From Burkholderiaceae bacterium (GTDB lineage Bacteria; Pseudomonadota; Gammaproteobacteria; Burkholderiales; Burkholderiaceae_C), in the NCBI GenBank assembly GCA_023262645.1, contig JALRAA010000083.1, forward strand, positions 1-6,488: DNA of 6,488 nt. Direction: 5' to 3'. A program made the position numbers and the translations under genes. Positions 1 to 6,040 of the stretch are shown one piece after another. A model generated the notes under the pieces. It was not told where the DNA came from. It ran no database searches and saw only the letters and a program-made list of their open reading frames with translations. Each line of letters starts with the position of its first letter. Within the stretch, counting starts at the first letter, position 1.

Positions 1-569
1 GAAGCTATGACCGCTTCAAGCAAATGTTTGACAAATACAGCGCAGAAGCCGGAAAAAAACAATATTTGATTCCCTACTTCATTGCAGCACATCCGGGCAC
101 ACGCGATGAAGACATGATGCATTTGGCGGTATGGCTGAAAAGAAATGGTTTTCGCGCAGACCAAGTGCAAACTTTCTATCCCAGCCCCATGGCCACGGCC
201 ACTGCCATGTACCACTCAGGCAAAAACCCACTCAAGCGTATCGGTCGTGACAGCGAAGCTGTCGACATCGTGCGCGGAGAAAAACGCCGTCGCTTGCACA
301 AAGCTTTTTTGCGCTACCACGACCCCAACAACTGGCCGCTGTTGCGCGATGCGCTCAAAGCCATGGGACGTGCCGATTTGATTGGCAATGGCAAACAACA
401 TTTGATTCCCCGTTTTCAGCCATTGACCACCGAGGGATACACCAGCAGCCGACGCAAAAACAGCACAAGTGCTGCTGCCAAAACTTCGCCTGTGACCTTG
501 GGTCGGGTCAAAGCCGCGCCCGGTAAGTTATTGACGCAGCACACGGGCTTGCCACCCCGTAAAAAATAA
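1..569 (+). CDS. ygiQ: YgiQ-family radical SAM protein, C-terminal part (5' end outside window)
   Basis: The reading frame is open from the left edge (first full codon at base 3, SYDRFKQMFDKY...) to TAA at 567-569, giving 189 visible residues. The methionine at base 24 is internal, not a start. The segment YLIPYFIAAHPGTRDEDMM, followed by the FRADQVQTFYPSPMATATAMY stretch and GKNPL, is characteristic of the end of the radical SAM domain and the C-terminal DUF3362-type region of YgiQ/UPF0313 proteins. These are usually about 700 residues or more, so roughly the last quarter is seen; the CxxxCxxC cluster motif lies upstream of the window. The tail after about visible residue 140 is Lys/Arg/Ser/Thr/Ala-rich and looks disordered, as is common in this family. 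The exact biochemical role of YgiQ is not established. It converges with the minus-strand operon and is probably functionally unrelated to it. Family call is firm; function is not inferable here. Confidence 0.85.
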   Translation, partial: SYDRFKQMFDKYSAEAGKKQYLIPYFIAAHPGTRDEDMMHLAVWLKRNGFRADQVQTFYPSPMATATAMYHSGKNPLKRIGRDSEAVDIVRGEKRRRLHKAFLRYHDPNNWPLLRDALKAMGRADLIGNGKQHLIPRFQPLTTEGYTSSRRKNSTSAAAKTSPVTLGRVKAAPGKLLTQHTGLPPRKK

Positions 570-580
570 CGGGTCAAGCC
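546..580. terminator. Imperfect inverted repeat at the convergent gene junction, possible bidirectional terminator
   Basis: GGCTTG at 546-551 pairs with CAAGCC at 575-580, and CCCGT at 556-560 pairs with ACGGG at 569-573. An asymmetric internal loop (552-555 against 574) separates them, and the apical loop is 561-568 (AAAAAATA). The structure contains the stop codons of both converging genes (TAA 567-569 on +, TGA 576-574 on -). Neither side is followed by a run of T in the direction of transcription, so it is not a textbook intrinsic terminator. A termination or 3'-end-protecting role is inferred from position alone. Confidence 0.35.
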
Positions 581-1503
581 AGCGTCAGCAATGGCAAGTC
601 ATGTGTGGCAGCCAGTTTGTTTATTTGTTGGCGTGTCAGACCCGCAAAAAATTGAGACAACTTCATGCGTGTGTTGGGCAACCCCATGGTGGAATGAACG
701 GGTTTTGCCAGCGGGATACCTGCCACCTCCAATAACTTGGTGGCGAAATGCGGCTCAAGCGCAGCCACCGCCACACGCCCTTGTTTGCATTCATACACCG
801 CATACCCAGCATGTGCGCCGCCCACACTGCCTTGGGGCAAAGTCAGCCCCCAGTGCCTGGGCAGCGCCAAATAGGCCGCCGCATCTTCAAGGGCAACTTC
901 TTGACACACACCTTTGCCGTGGGCACGGCCGGGTCGTGCGCGTTGCCACAGGGATTTGAGAACGGCTTCCACCGCCAATGCAGAACCTGCCATGTCAGCA
1001 AACAACGTGGCGGGCAAATGGAGTCCGGTGACCAAGCCATGCGCGGCCAAGTAGGTCAGGTCGTGCCCGGGAATTTCGGCGGCAGCTCCCTTGGCGCCCA
1101 CGATGCTGACCATGATCAGCGACGGAAATTGGGCGTGAAGGCTTTTCCAGTCCATGCCAAGTTTTCGAAGTGCCGATGGTCGAAATGATGTCAACAGCAC
1201 ATCGGTTTTGGCCAGCAAGCCATGCAGTTTGGTTTGCCCCGCCGAAGACTTCAGATCAGCTTGCACCACTTTCACGCCGGCATGCAATTGGGCATAAGCA
1301 TGCGGTGCATACATGCCCATGGGATCACTGGAACTGCCCTTGGGGCTGCCAGTGGGCGGCAGCGGTTCTAGCTTGGTACAGGTAGCGCCCATGTCGGCCA
1401 ATCGCATCACCGCAGCGGGCCCAGGCAGGTTGAGCGCCACACTCAGCACACGTACACCGCGCAGGCTGGTGTCAGAGGGTTGGAATCGTTTTGCGGTTGA
1501 CAT
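574..1503 (-). CDS. CaiB/BaiF class III CoA-transferase / alpha-methylacyl-CoA racemase-like protein, short form
   Basis: The product is 309 residues, from ATG at 1503 to TGA at 574. The N-terminus has the family's opening strand and Rossmann-like segment (LRGVRVLSVALNLPGPAAVMRLADMGA, residues 14-40, then KLEP at 44-47). DVLLTSFRPSALRKLGMDW (101-119) is the usual CaiB segment. GHDLTYLA (146-153), ADMAG (169-173) and ALEPHF (248-253) align with the His, Asp and Glu catalytic motifs known from alpha-methylacyl-CoA racemase, giving H147, D170 and E250. The conserved Asp of formyl-CoA transferases would also be D170. The protein is about 50-60 residues shorter than the usual ~360, ending soon after the E250 region, and the loop between H147 and D170 is also shorter than in racemases. 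It is the last gene of the operon, 23 bases after pobA, with no clear Shine-Dalgarno sequence. Cytoplasmic; it would act on a CoA thioester. Whether it is a transferase or a racemase, and its substrate, cannot be read from the sequence. Confidence 0.85.
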   Translation of the reverse strand: MSTAKRFQPSDTSLRGVRVLSVALNLPGPAAVMRLADMGATCTKLEPLPPTGSPKGSSSDPMGMYAPHAYAQLHAGVKVVQADLKSSAGQTKLHGLLAKTDVLLTSFRPSALRKLGMDWKSLHAQFPSLIMVSIVGAKGAAAEIPGHDLTYLAAHGLVTGLHLPATLFADMAGSALAVEAVLKSLWQRARPGRAHGKGVCQEVALEDAAAYLALPRHWGLTLPQGSVGGAHAGYAVYECKQGRVAVAALEPHFATKLLEVAGIPLAKPVHSTMGLPNTRMKLSQFFAGLTRQQINKLAATHDLPLLTLA

Positions 1504-1526
1504 GGATAAAAATGGAGCTGTGGTGA

Positions 1527-2723
1527 TTAGGTGGCGAAATCCAGAGGCAAACCAACATAGTTCTCAGACAACGAAGTGGACAACGCAGGGCTGTTGACCA
1601 AATATTCCAATTCAGCTTCTTGCATTTTTTGGCCAAATGCACCTGTCTCGGGAAATTGGTGCATCAATGAAGTCAACCACCAAGAAAACCGTTCTGCTCG
1701 CCAAATACGCGCCAAAGCACGTTGCGAATAATGATCGATGCCCGCGGTGGATCGATCGACATAGTGTTCGATGAATGCACTGCTTAAATATTTCACATCG
1801 CTGGCCGCTAAGTTCAACCCTTTGGCGCCAGTGGGTGGCACGATATGCGCGGCATCGCCGGCCAAAAACAATCTGCCAAAGCGCATGGGTTCAGCGACAA
1901 AACTGCGCAACGGGGCCATGCTTTTTTCAATGGAGGGGCCGGTTTGCATGCGTTGCGAAAGCTCAGGATCGAGCCGAAGACGTATTTCGTCCCAAAAACG
2001 TTGGTCGCTCCATTGGTTCACGCTGTCGGTGCTGGGGCACTGAACGTAATAGCGACTGCGGGTCATGCTGCGCATGGAGCACAAGGCAAAACCGCGATCG
2101 CTGTTGGCGTAAACAATGGCATGGCTGGAGACGGGCGGCACATCTGCCAAAACGCCCAGCCAAGCGAACGGATACACCTTTTCATATTCTGTGATCGCGT
2201 TCTTGGGAACACTGGCGCGGGCCACGCCATGGTAGCCATCGCAACCAGCAATGAAGTCGCAGGCCAGTGTGTGTGCCACGCCGTCTTTGTGAAAAGTCAC
2301 CGACGGGCTGTTGCCCTCAAATCCTTGCAATTGGACATCGGTCGCTTCGTACACCGTGGGCAATCCCAAGGATTGGCGGTGTTCCATCAAGTCGCGTGTC
2401 AATTCTGTTTGTCCGTAAGCGGTAACCACTTTGCCCTGGGTGAGCCCTGTGACGTCAATCGCATGGCGGGTGTTTTTGAAAACCAATTCAATGCTGTGGT
2501 GAACAATGCCGGCGTTGTCGACACCATGGCCCACCCCCGCTTCGCGCAACAAATTCACCGTGCCTTGTTCCAAAATACCTGCGCGAATTCGACCGAGTAC
2601 ATAACCCGGCGACTGGCGTTCGATCAACACATGGTCAATGCCTGCCTTGTGAAGCAAAGCACCCAACAACAAACCAGAAGGCCCGGCACCAACAATAGCG
2701 ACTTGGGTGCGTGCAGGAAGCAT
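1527..2723 (-). CDS. pobA: 4-hydroxybenzoate 3-monooxygenase (p-hydroxybenzoate hydroxylase)
   Basis: This FAD monooxygenase converts 4-hydroxybenzoate, NAD(P)H and O2 to protocatechuate, the entry to the beta-ketoadipate or meta-cleavage pathways. The 398 residues compare with about 394 in Pseudomonas PobA. Visible are the FAD-binding GAGPSG (12-17), the LGRIRAG segment (43-49), the DG motif CDGYHG (161-166) and the GD motif LFLAGDAAHIVPPTGAKG (285-302). Active-site residues match Pseudomonas positions with an offset of +4: Y205 (Tyr201), S216 (Ser212), R218 (Arg214), P297 (Pro293) and Y389 (Tyr385). R36 and Y41 correspond to Arg33 and Tyr38, residues tied to NADPH use in the Pseudomonas enzyme, so NADPH preference is likely. 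The ATG at 2723 lies 2 bases after the livF stop and its Shine-Dalgarno is weak, suggesting coupled translation. No divergent pobR-type regulator is adjacent; instead the gene sits behind an ABC importer. The protein appears intact and functional. Confidence 0.97.
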   Translation of the reverse strand: MLPARTQVAIVGAGPSGLLLGALLHKAGIDHVLIERQSPGYVLGRIRAGILEQGTVNLLREAGVGHGVDNAGIVHHSIELVFKNTRHAIDVTGLTQGKVVTAYGQTELTRDLMEHRQSLGLPTVYEATDVQLQGFEGNSPSVTFHKDGVAHTLACDFIAGCDGYHGVARASVPKNAITEYEKVYPFAWLGVLADVPPVSSHAIVYANSDRGFALCSMRSMTRSRYYVQCPSTDSVNQWSDQRFWDEIRLRLDPELSQRMQTGPSIEKSMAPLRSFVAEPMRFGRLFLAGDAAHIVPPTGAKGLNLAASDVKYLSSAFIEHYVDRSTAGIDHYSQRALARIWRAERFSWWLTSLMHQFPETGAFGQKMQEAELEYLVNSPALSTSLSENYVGLPLDFAT

Positions 2724-2725
2724 TT

Positions 2726-3439
2726 TCAGACCCCGAGGTGTTGCTTCAGCAACTCTGGTTGCGCCAAAAGCTCAGCGCTGCTGCCCTCAAACACTACTTC
2801 ACCTTTGACCAAAATCAGATTGCGTTGCGTGATGCGCGTCACGTGTTGCCAGTTTTTATCCACGATCACGGTACTGATGCCGGATTTCGACACCAATTCG
2901 CAGATGCGCCAGATATCTTGGGCAATCAGGGGTGCTAAGCCTTCGGTGGCTTCGTCCAACAACAACAAATCGGGGTTGGTCATGAGCGCGCGCCCAATAC
3001 TGAGCATTTGCTGTTCACCGCCGCTGAGTTGTTGGCCGCCGTGTTGCAAGCGCTCGGCCAGCCTCGGGAAGGTGTCGAGCACACGTTGGTAAGTCCAATC
3101 TTTTTGACCACGTACGCCAGCGCGTTCTGCCATCACCAAATTTTCATGCACGCTCAAATTGCCGAAAATGCCTCTGCCTTCGGGCACATAGGCCATGCCA
3201 AGCATCGCAATGTCAGAAGGCGTTTGGGTGTGAATGGCGGTGTCTTGAAATTCGATCCGACCACTTTTGGGTTTGAGCAAGCCGGTGATGCTTTTGAGCA
3301 AAGTGGATTTGCCCATCCCATTGCGTCCCATCAAGCCAACGGTTTGGCCTGGGGCGATTTTGAAATCCACATCGCGCAACACATGGCTGGCACCGTAATA
3401 GGTGTTGAGACCGCTGACTTGTAGCAAGGGTTTGTTCAT
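2726..3439 (-). CDS. livF: HAAT-family ABC importer ATPase, LivF type
   Basis: One of two ATPases of a branched-chain-amino-acid-type importer, acting at the cytoplasmic face with LivG, LivH and LivM. The 237 residues are normal for LivF. Walker A is GRNGMGKST (38-46), the Q-loop region is near VPEGRGIFGNLSVHEN (85-100, typical of LivF), the signature is LSGGEQQ (138-144), and Walker B is LLLLDE (158-163), followed by EGLAP (166-170). The H-loop reads VIVDKNW (191-197), with Lys195 where LivG-type ATPases have His; many LivF proteins also lack this His (for example VEQ), so this is a family trait rather than damage. The ATG at 3439-3437 overlaps the livG stop as ATGA, and a good GAGGA ribosome binding site precedes it. 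The substrate cannot be read from an ATPase; the downstream pobA suggests an aromatic acid. Confidence 0.93.
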   Translation of the reverse strand: MNKPLLQVSGLNTYYGASHVLRDVDFKIAPGQTVGLMGRNGMGKSTLLKSITGLLKPKSGRIEFQDTAIHTQTPSDIAMLGMAYVPEGRGIFGNLSVHENLVMAERAGVRGQKDWTYQRVLDTFPRLAERLQHGGQQLSGGEQQMLSIGRALMTNPDLLLLDEATEGLAPLIAQDIWRICELVSKSGISTVIVDKNWQHVTRITQRNLILVKGEVVFEGSSAELLAQPELLKQHLGV

Positions 3440-3445
3440 GCCGAT

Positions 3446-3450
3446 TCCTC
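3446..3450 (-). promoter_or_regulatory. Shine-Dalgarno of livF
   Basis: On the minus strand GAGGA lies 6 bases upstream of the livF ATG at 3439, inside the last codons of livG. It is the clearest ribosome binding site in the operon and means livF can be initiated independently, even if ribosomes leave livG early because of the frameshift. Confidence 0.6.
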
Positions 3451-3662
3451 GCCCAAGTAGGCTGCTTGAACTTTGGCGTCAGCGCGTATGTCGCTGGGTG
3501 TTCCGGTAGCAATCACTGTGCCGTTGACCATCACCGTCAACACTTCAGCCAGCGCAAAGACAGCGTCCATGTCGTGCTCGACCAGCAACATGGCATGGTC
3601 CTTCTTGATCCGCAGCAGCAGCTCGACCATGCGTTCGGCCTCGGCCACACCCATGCCGGCCA

Positions 3663-3665
3663 GGG
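3663..3665 (-). other. Frameshift site in livG (apparent one-base deletion in a C-run)
   Basis: On the minus strand the gene reads GAC GAA CCC TGG CCG. The family-consistent reading is GAC GAA CCC CTG GCC GGC, which needs one more C. The shift falls in a homopolymer, immediately after the catalytic Walker B glutamate. No X XXY YYZ slippery heptamer is present in frame (the candidates are C GAA CCC and A CCC TGG), so programmed -1 frameshifting is not supported. Confidence 0.85.
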
Positions 3666-4191
3666 TTCGTCCAACAGCAACACTTGCGGTTCAGTGGCCA
3701 GCACCATGGCGATTTCCAATTGACGTTGAACGCCGTGGCTGAGGTTGGCCGCCACCAAATTTTGCACAGGGGCTAAAGCAGTCAATTGCAGTGCACGTTC
3801 CGCGCGTTCACGAACGGAAACCATGGATGAGGCGTTACGCAGCCATGCCACAGGGTTATAGGGTGCGAAAGCGTGGCGCGATTGCGCGGCCAGCATCAGG
3901 TTGTCCCACACGGTCAACGCCAAAAACACATTGGTTTTTTGGTAACTGCGTCCCAGACCGTGCAACGACAAGCGGTGGTGCGGCCAACCCGTGACACGTT
4001 GGCCTTTGAGCCACAACTCTCCACTGGTGGCGCTCACGTCTCCACTGAGCAAATGGGTGAGGGTGGTTTTACCCGCACCATTGGGGCCGATGACGGCATG
4101 TAACTGGTTTTTGTACAAGGACAACGACACGTCGTTGACTGCCAACAACCCGCCATAGCGTTTACTCAAGCCACGGGCTTGTAACAACGGT

Positions 4192-5178
4192 TCATTCATC
4201 GCTGGCCTGCTTTCTGCGCAACAAGCCCATCAGTCCTTGGGGTGCCACCACGACCACCAACACAATCAAACCGCCCATCCACAACTGCCAGTGTTTGCCC
4301 AAATCGAAAGCGCCGACTTTGGGCAAATCCTTGAACACATGCAAAAAAAGCTCAAAACCAAAAGCGCCAATCATGGCACCTGCCACATTACCCATGCCAC
4401 CCAAAATCACCATCATGATGGCATGCGCGCTCATGTGAAAGCCCATCAGTTCTGGATTGACATAACCGGTTTGCGTCGCCCACAAAAAACCAGCCAGTCC
4501 CGCCAGCGCACCCGCCAAGGTGAAAGCAGTGAGTTTGTAGCTGAAGCTGGCATATCCCAAGGCGCGAATGCGGTGCTCATTCAAGCGAATGCCATTGAGT
4601 GTTCTGCCAAAAGGGCTCCACAACAAGCGCCGCAAAAATGCATAGGTCAACACCATGCAAGCAAGCGTGAAGTAGTAGAGCACCCATTTGTTTTCCATGT
4701 CCAAGCCCAAGCCGTTGGGGCGCACATTGATGTAAACACCGTCTGAACCCCCCAAGGCTTTGTTGTCGAAAAACAGGTAGTACAGCATTTGCGAAAACGC
4801 CATGGTGACCATGATGAAGTAGATGCCTTGCGTGCGAACCACAAAAAAACCGATCACCAGCGCAGTCAATGCTGCCGCCAGCATGGCCAGCGGCAAGGCA
4901 ACCAGCCAATCTGCGCCCGCGTCTGCAGGGGACAAATAGGCCACCACATAACCTGCCAATCCAAAATACGCCGCATGACCCAAGGACACCAAACCGGTGA
5001 TGCCTTGCAATACATCCAAACTCATGGCAAAGATGGCCAAGATCATCATGCGCGTGACCATTTGCGTATAAAAATCTTGCTGGGCAAAAGGAAAAGCCAG
5101 CAGGGCCAGAAAAGCAAATACCAAAAACAATTTGACACTGCCAGGCAAAGTTTCCAGGTGGGCTTGCGGGGTACTCAT
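4192..5178 (-). CDS. livM: HAAT-family ABC importer permease, LivM type
   Basis: Inner-membrane permease, one half of the transport channel with LivH. The 328 residues fit LivM. Hydrophobic segments are visible at about 15-31, 41-58, 64-82, 92-113, 117-135, 166-184, 215-233, 250-275 and 298-317. The family motif DVLQGITGLVSLGHAAYFGLAGY is at 55-77, and VRTQGIYFIMVTMAFSQM is at 114-131. The cytoplasmic coupling loop that contacts the ATPases is GRTLNGIRLNEHRIRALGY (191-209). AIMMVILGGMGNVAGAMIGA (253-272) is the conserved late segment. The N-terminal ~15 residues are polar, and the C-terminus is a short basic/acidic cytoplasmic tail. The ATG overlaps the livH stop (ATGA, 5178-5175) and the end overlaps the livG start by 8 bases, indicating coupled translation. 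No sign of damage. Confidence 0.95.
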   Translation of the reverse strand: MSTPQAHLETLPGSVKLFLVFAFLALLAFPFAQQDFYTQMVTRMMILAIFAMSLDVLQGITGLVSLGHAAYFGLAGYVVAYLSPADAGADWLVALPLAMLAAALTALVIGFFVVRTQGIYFIMVTMAFSQMLYYLFFDNKALGGSDGVYINVRPNGLGLDMENKWVLYYFTLACMVLTYAFLRRLLWSPFGRTLNGIRLNEHRIRALGYASFSYKLTAFTLAGALAGLAGFLWATQTGYVNPELMGFHMSAHAIMMVILGGMGNVAGAMIGAFGFELFLHVFKDLPKVGAFDLGKHWQLWMGGLIVLVVVVAPQGLMGLLRRKQASDE

Positions 5179-6038
5179 TCTTTGAACAAGCCTTCAGGTT
5201 TGTAGAGCAAGACCAACGCCATCAACACATAGACCAACATACTGGCGAACTGAGGCAACAAAACTTTGCCAAACGTATCGACCAAACCCACCAGTAACGC
5301 TGCGGTCAATGCGCCTCTGACAGATCCGATGCCACCAATCACCACCACCACGAAACACATGATCAGCACTTGGGAGCCCATGTAGGGGTAGACGCTGGAG
5401 AGCGGCGAAATCAACATGCCTGCCACCGACGCCAGCGCAACACCCAAGGCGAACACCAAGGCGTGTAATCGAACGATATTCACGCCAAGAGCTTGGGCCA
5501 TGTCACTGTTGAACGCGCCTGCACGAATTTTCATACCGACTTTGGTGCGGCTGATCAACAACCACAAACCCAGTGCCAACAAAGAGCACACACCGAGCAT
5601 GAACAACCGGTAGGCAGGGTAGGACAGCGTGTCGGTGAGGCTGATGGACCAGTTCAGTGATTCTGGGATGGCGACGTTGTGCACATCATCCCCCCACACC
5701 ATCGAGCGAATTTCTTCAAAGATATAAATCAGGCCAAATGTCAGCAGCACTTGGTCAAGGTGGTCACGTTTGTAGAAATGGCTGAACAGAATTTTTTCAA
5801 GTGCCCAACCCAGCGCCAAGCTCATGACAGCGCCCACCAGCACCGCCAAAAAAAGGTTGTCCCACGCGCTGGTCAATGCATAAGCCAAATAAGCGCCCAG
5901 CATGTAGAAACTGCCGTGCGCCAAATTGACCACGCCCATGATGCCAAAAATCAGCGTGAGACCGGCTGCCAGTAAAAATAGCAGCAGGCCGTATTGAACG
6001 CTGTTGAGCAGTTGGATGGAGAAGTTGGCGAAATCCAT
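5175..6038 (-). CDS. livH: HAAT-family ABC importer permease, LivH type
   Basis: Inner-membrane permease pairing with LivM. I place the start at ATG 6038-6036, giving 287 residues, rather than the in-frame TTG at 6053, because this ATG forms a TGATG junction with the stop of the upstream gene and gives the family's usual N-terminus (MDFANFSIQLLNSVQYG). Motifs are GLTLIFGIMGVVNLAHGSFYMLGAY (26-50), the coupling loop GMKIRAGAFNSDMAQALGV (168-186), and VVVVIGGIGSVRGALTAALLVG (230-251), all standard for LivH. Roughly eight hydrophobic segments are visible. The end overlaps livM by 4 bases. The region upstream of the ATG has only a weak GCTGGG ribosome binding site, consistent with coupling to the upstream gene. 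Intact. Confidence 0.95.
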   Translation of the reverse strand: MDFANFSIQLLNSVQYGLLLFLLAAGLTLIFGIMGVVNLAHGSFYMLGAYLAYALTSAWDNLFLAVLVGAVMSLALGWALEKILFSHFYKRDHLDQVLLTFGLIYIFEEIRSMVWGDDVHNVAIPESLNWSISLTDTLSYPAYRLFMLGVCSLLALGLWLLISRTKVGMKIRAGAFNSDMAQALGVNIVRLHALVFALGVALASVAGMLISPLSSVYPYMGSQVLIMCFVVVVIGGIGSVRGALTAALLVGLVDTFGKVLLPQFASMLVYVLMALVLLYKPEGLFKE

Positions 6039-6040
6039 CA
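6036..6040 (-). other. TGATG stop-start junction deciding the livH start
   Basis: The minus strand reads TGATG: TGA (6040-6038) ends the substrate-binding protein and ATG (6038-6036) starts livH, sharing one A. This is a typical reinitiation junction and supports the shorter livH form over a TTG start 15 bases upstream inside the preceding gene. Confidence 0.7.

Larger units (their letters stand above)
3436..4199 (-). pseudogene. livG: HAAT-family ABC importer ATPase, LivG type, interrupted by a one-base frameshift
   Basis: Partner ATPase of LivF. From ATG at 4199 the frame encodes Walker A GPNGAGKTT (38-46), a LivG-type signature LSHGVQRQLEIA (153-164) and Walker B VLLLDEP (173-179). It then runs into unrelated sequence (WPAWVWPRPN...) and stops at 3537 as a 220-residue product. 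Restoring one base at the CCC codon of P179 (3665-3663) continues directly as LAGMGVAEAERMVELL, with the H-loop LLVEHDM (H209), and ends at TGA 3438-3436. The restored protein has 254 residues, normal for LivG. As written, the product lacks the D-loop and H-loop and should not be a working ATPase. The start overlaps the end of livM by 8 bases; the true stop overlaps the livF start (ATGA). Either a sequencing/assembly error in a C-run or a genuine loss-of-function mutation is possible; the rest of the reading frame is undamaged, which suggests an error or a very recent event. Confidence 0.9.

Noticed and set aside
574..1503. Plus-strand open frames (591-959, 748-1188, 1170-1385) as small genes
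   Set aside because: They are antisense to the CoA-transferase-like gene, show no domain or ribosome site support, and are His/Pro/Trp/Cys-rich as expected for shadow frames.
1733..1757. Inverted repeat GATCGAT ... ATCGATC with an 11-base spacer
   Set aside because: It sits in the middle of the pobA coding region, in a part where family members vary, and is built from a self-complementary ATCGAT; chance codon use (VDR and GIDH segments) explains it better than an operator.
1845..3092. A 415-codon open frame on the plus strand, longer than any real gene in the window
   Set aside because: It lies wholly antisense to pobA and livF, which are unmistakable family members. Its translation has no recognisable domain and odd composition, so it is a by-product of codon bias on the other strand.
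3436..3654. A separate small 72-residue gene starting at 3654
   Set aside because: Its sequence is the C-terminal part of LivG (D-loop end, VEHDM H-loop), so it is the second fragment of the frameshifted livG and not an independent gene.
3655..3675. Programmed -1 frameshifting to produce two LivG forms
   Set aside because: No slippery heptamer in the right phase was found, and LivG needs the C-terminal part for function; a missing base is simpler.
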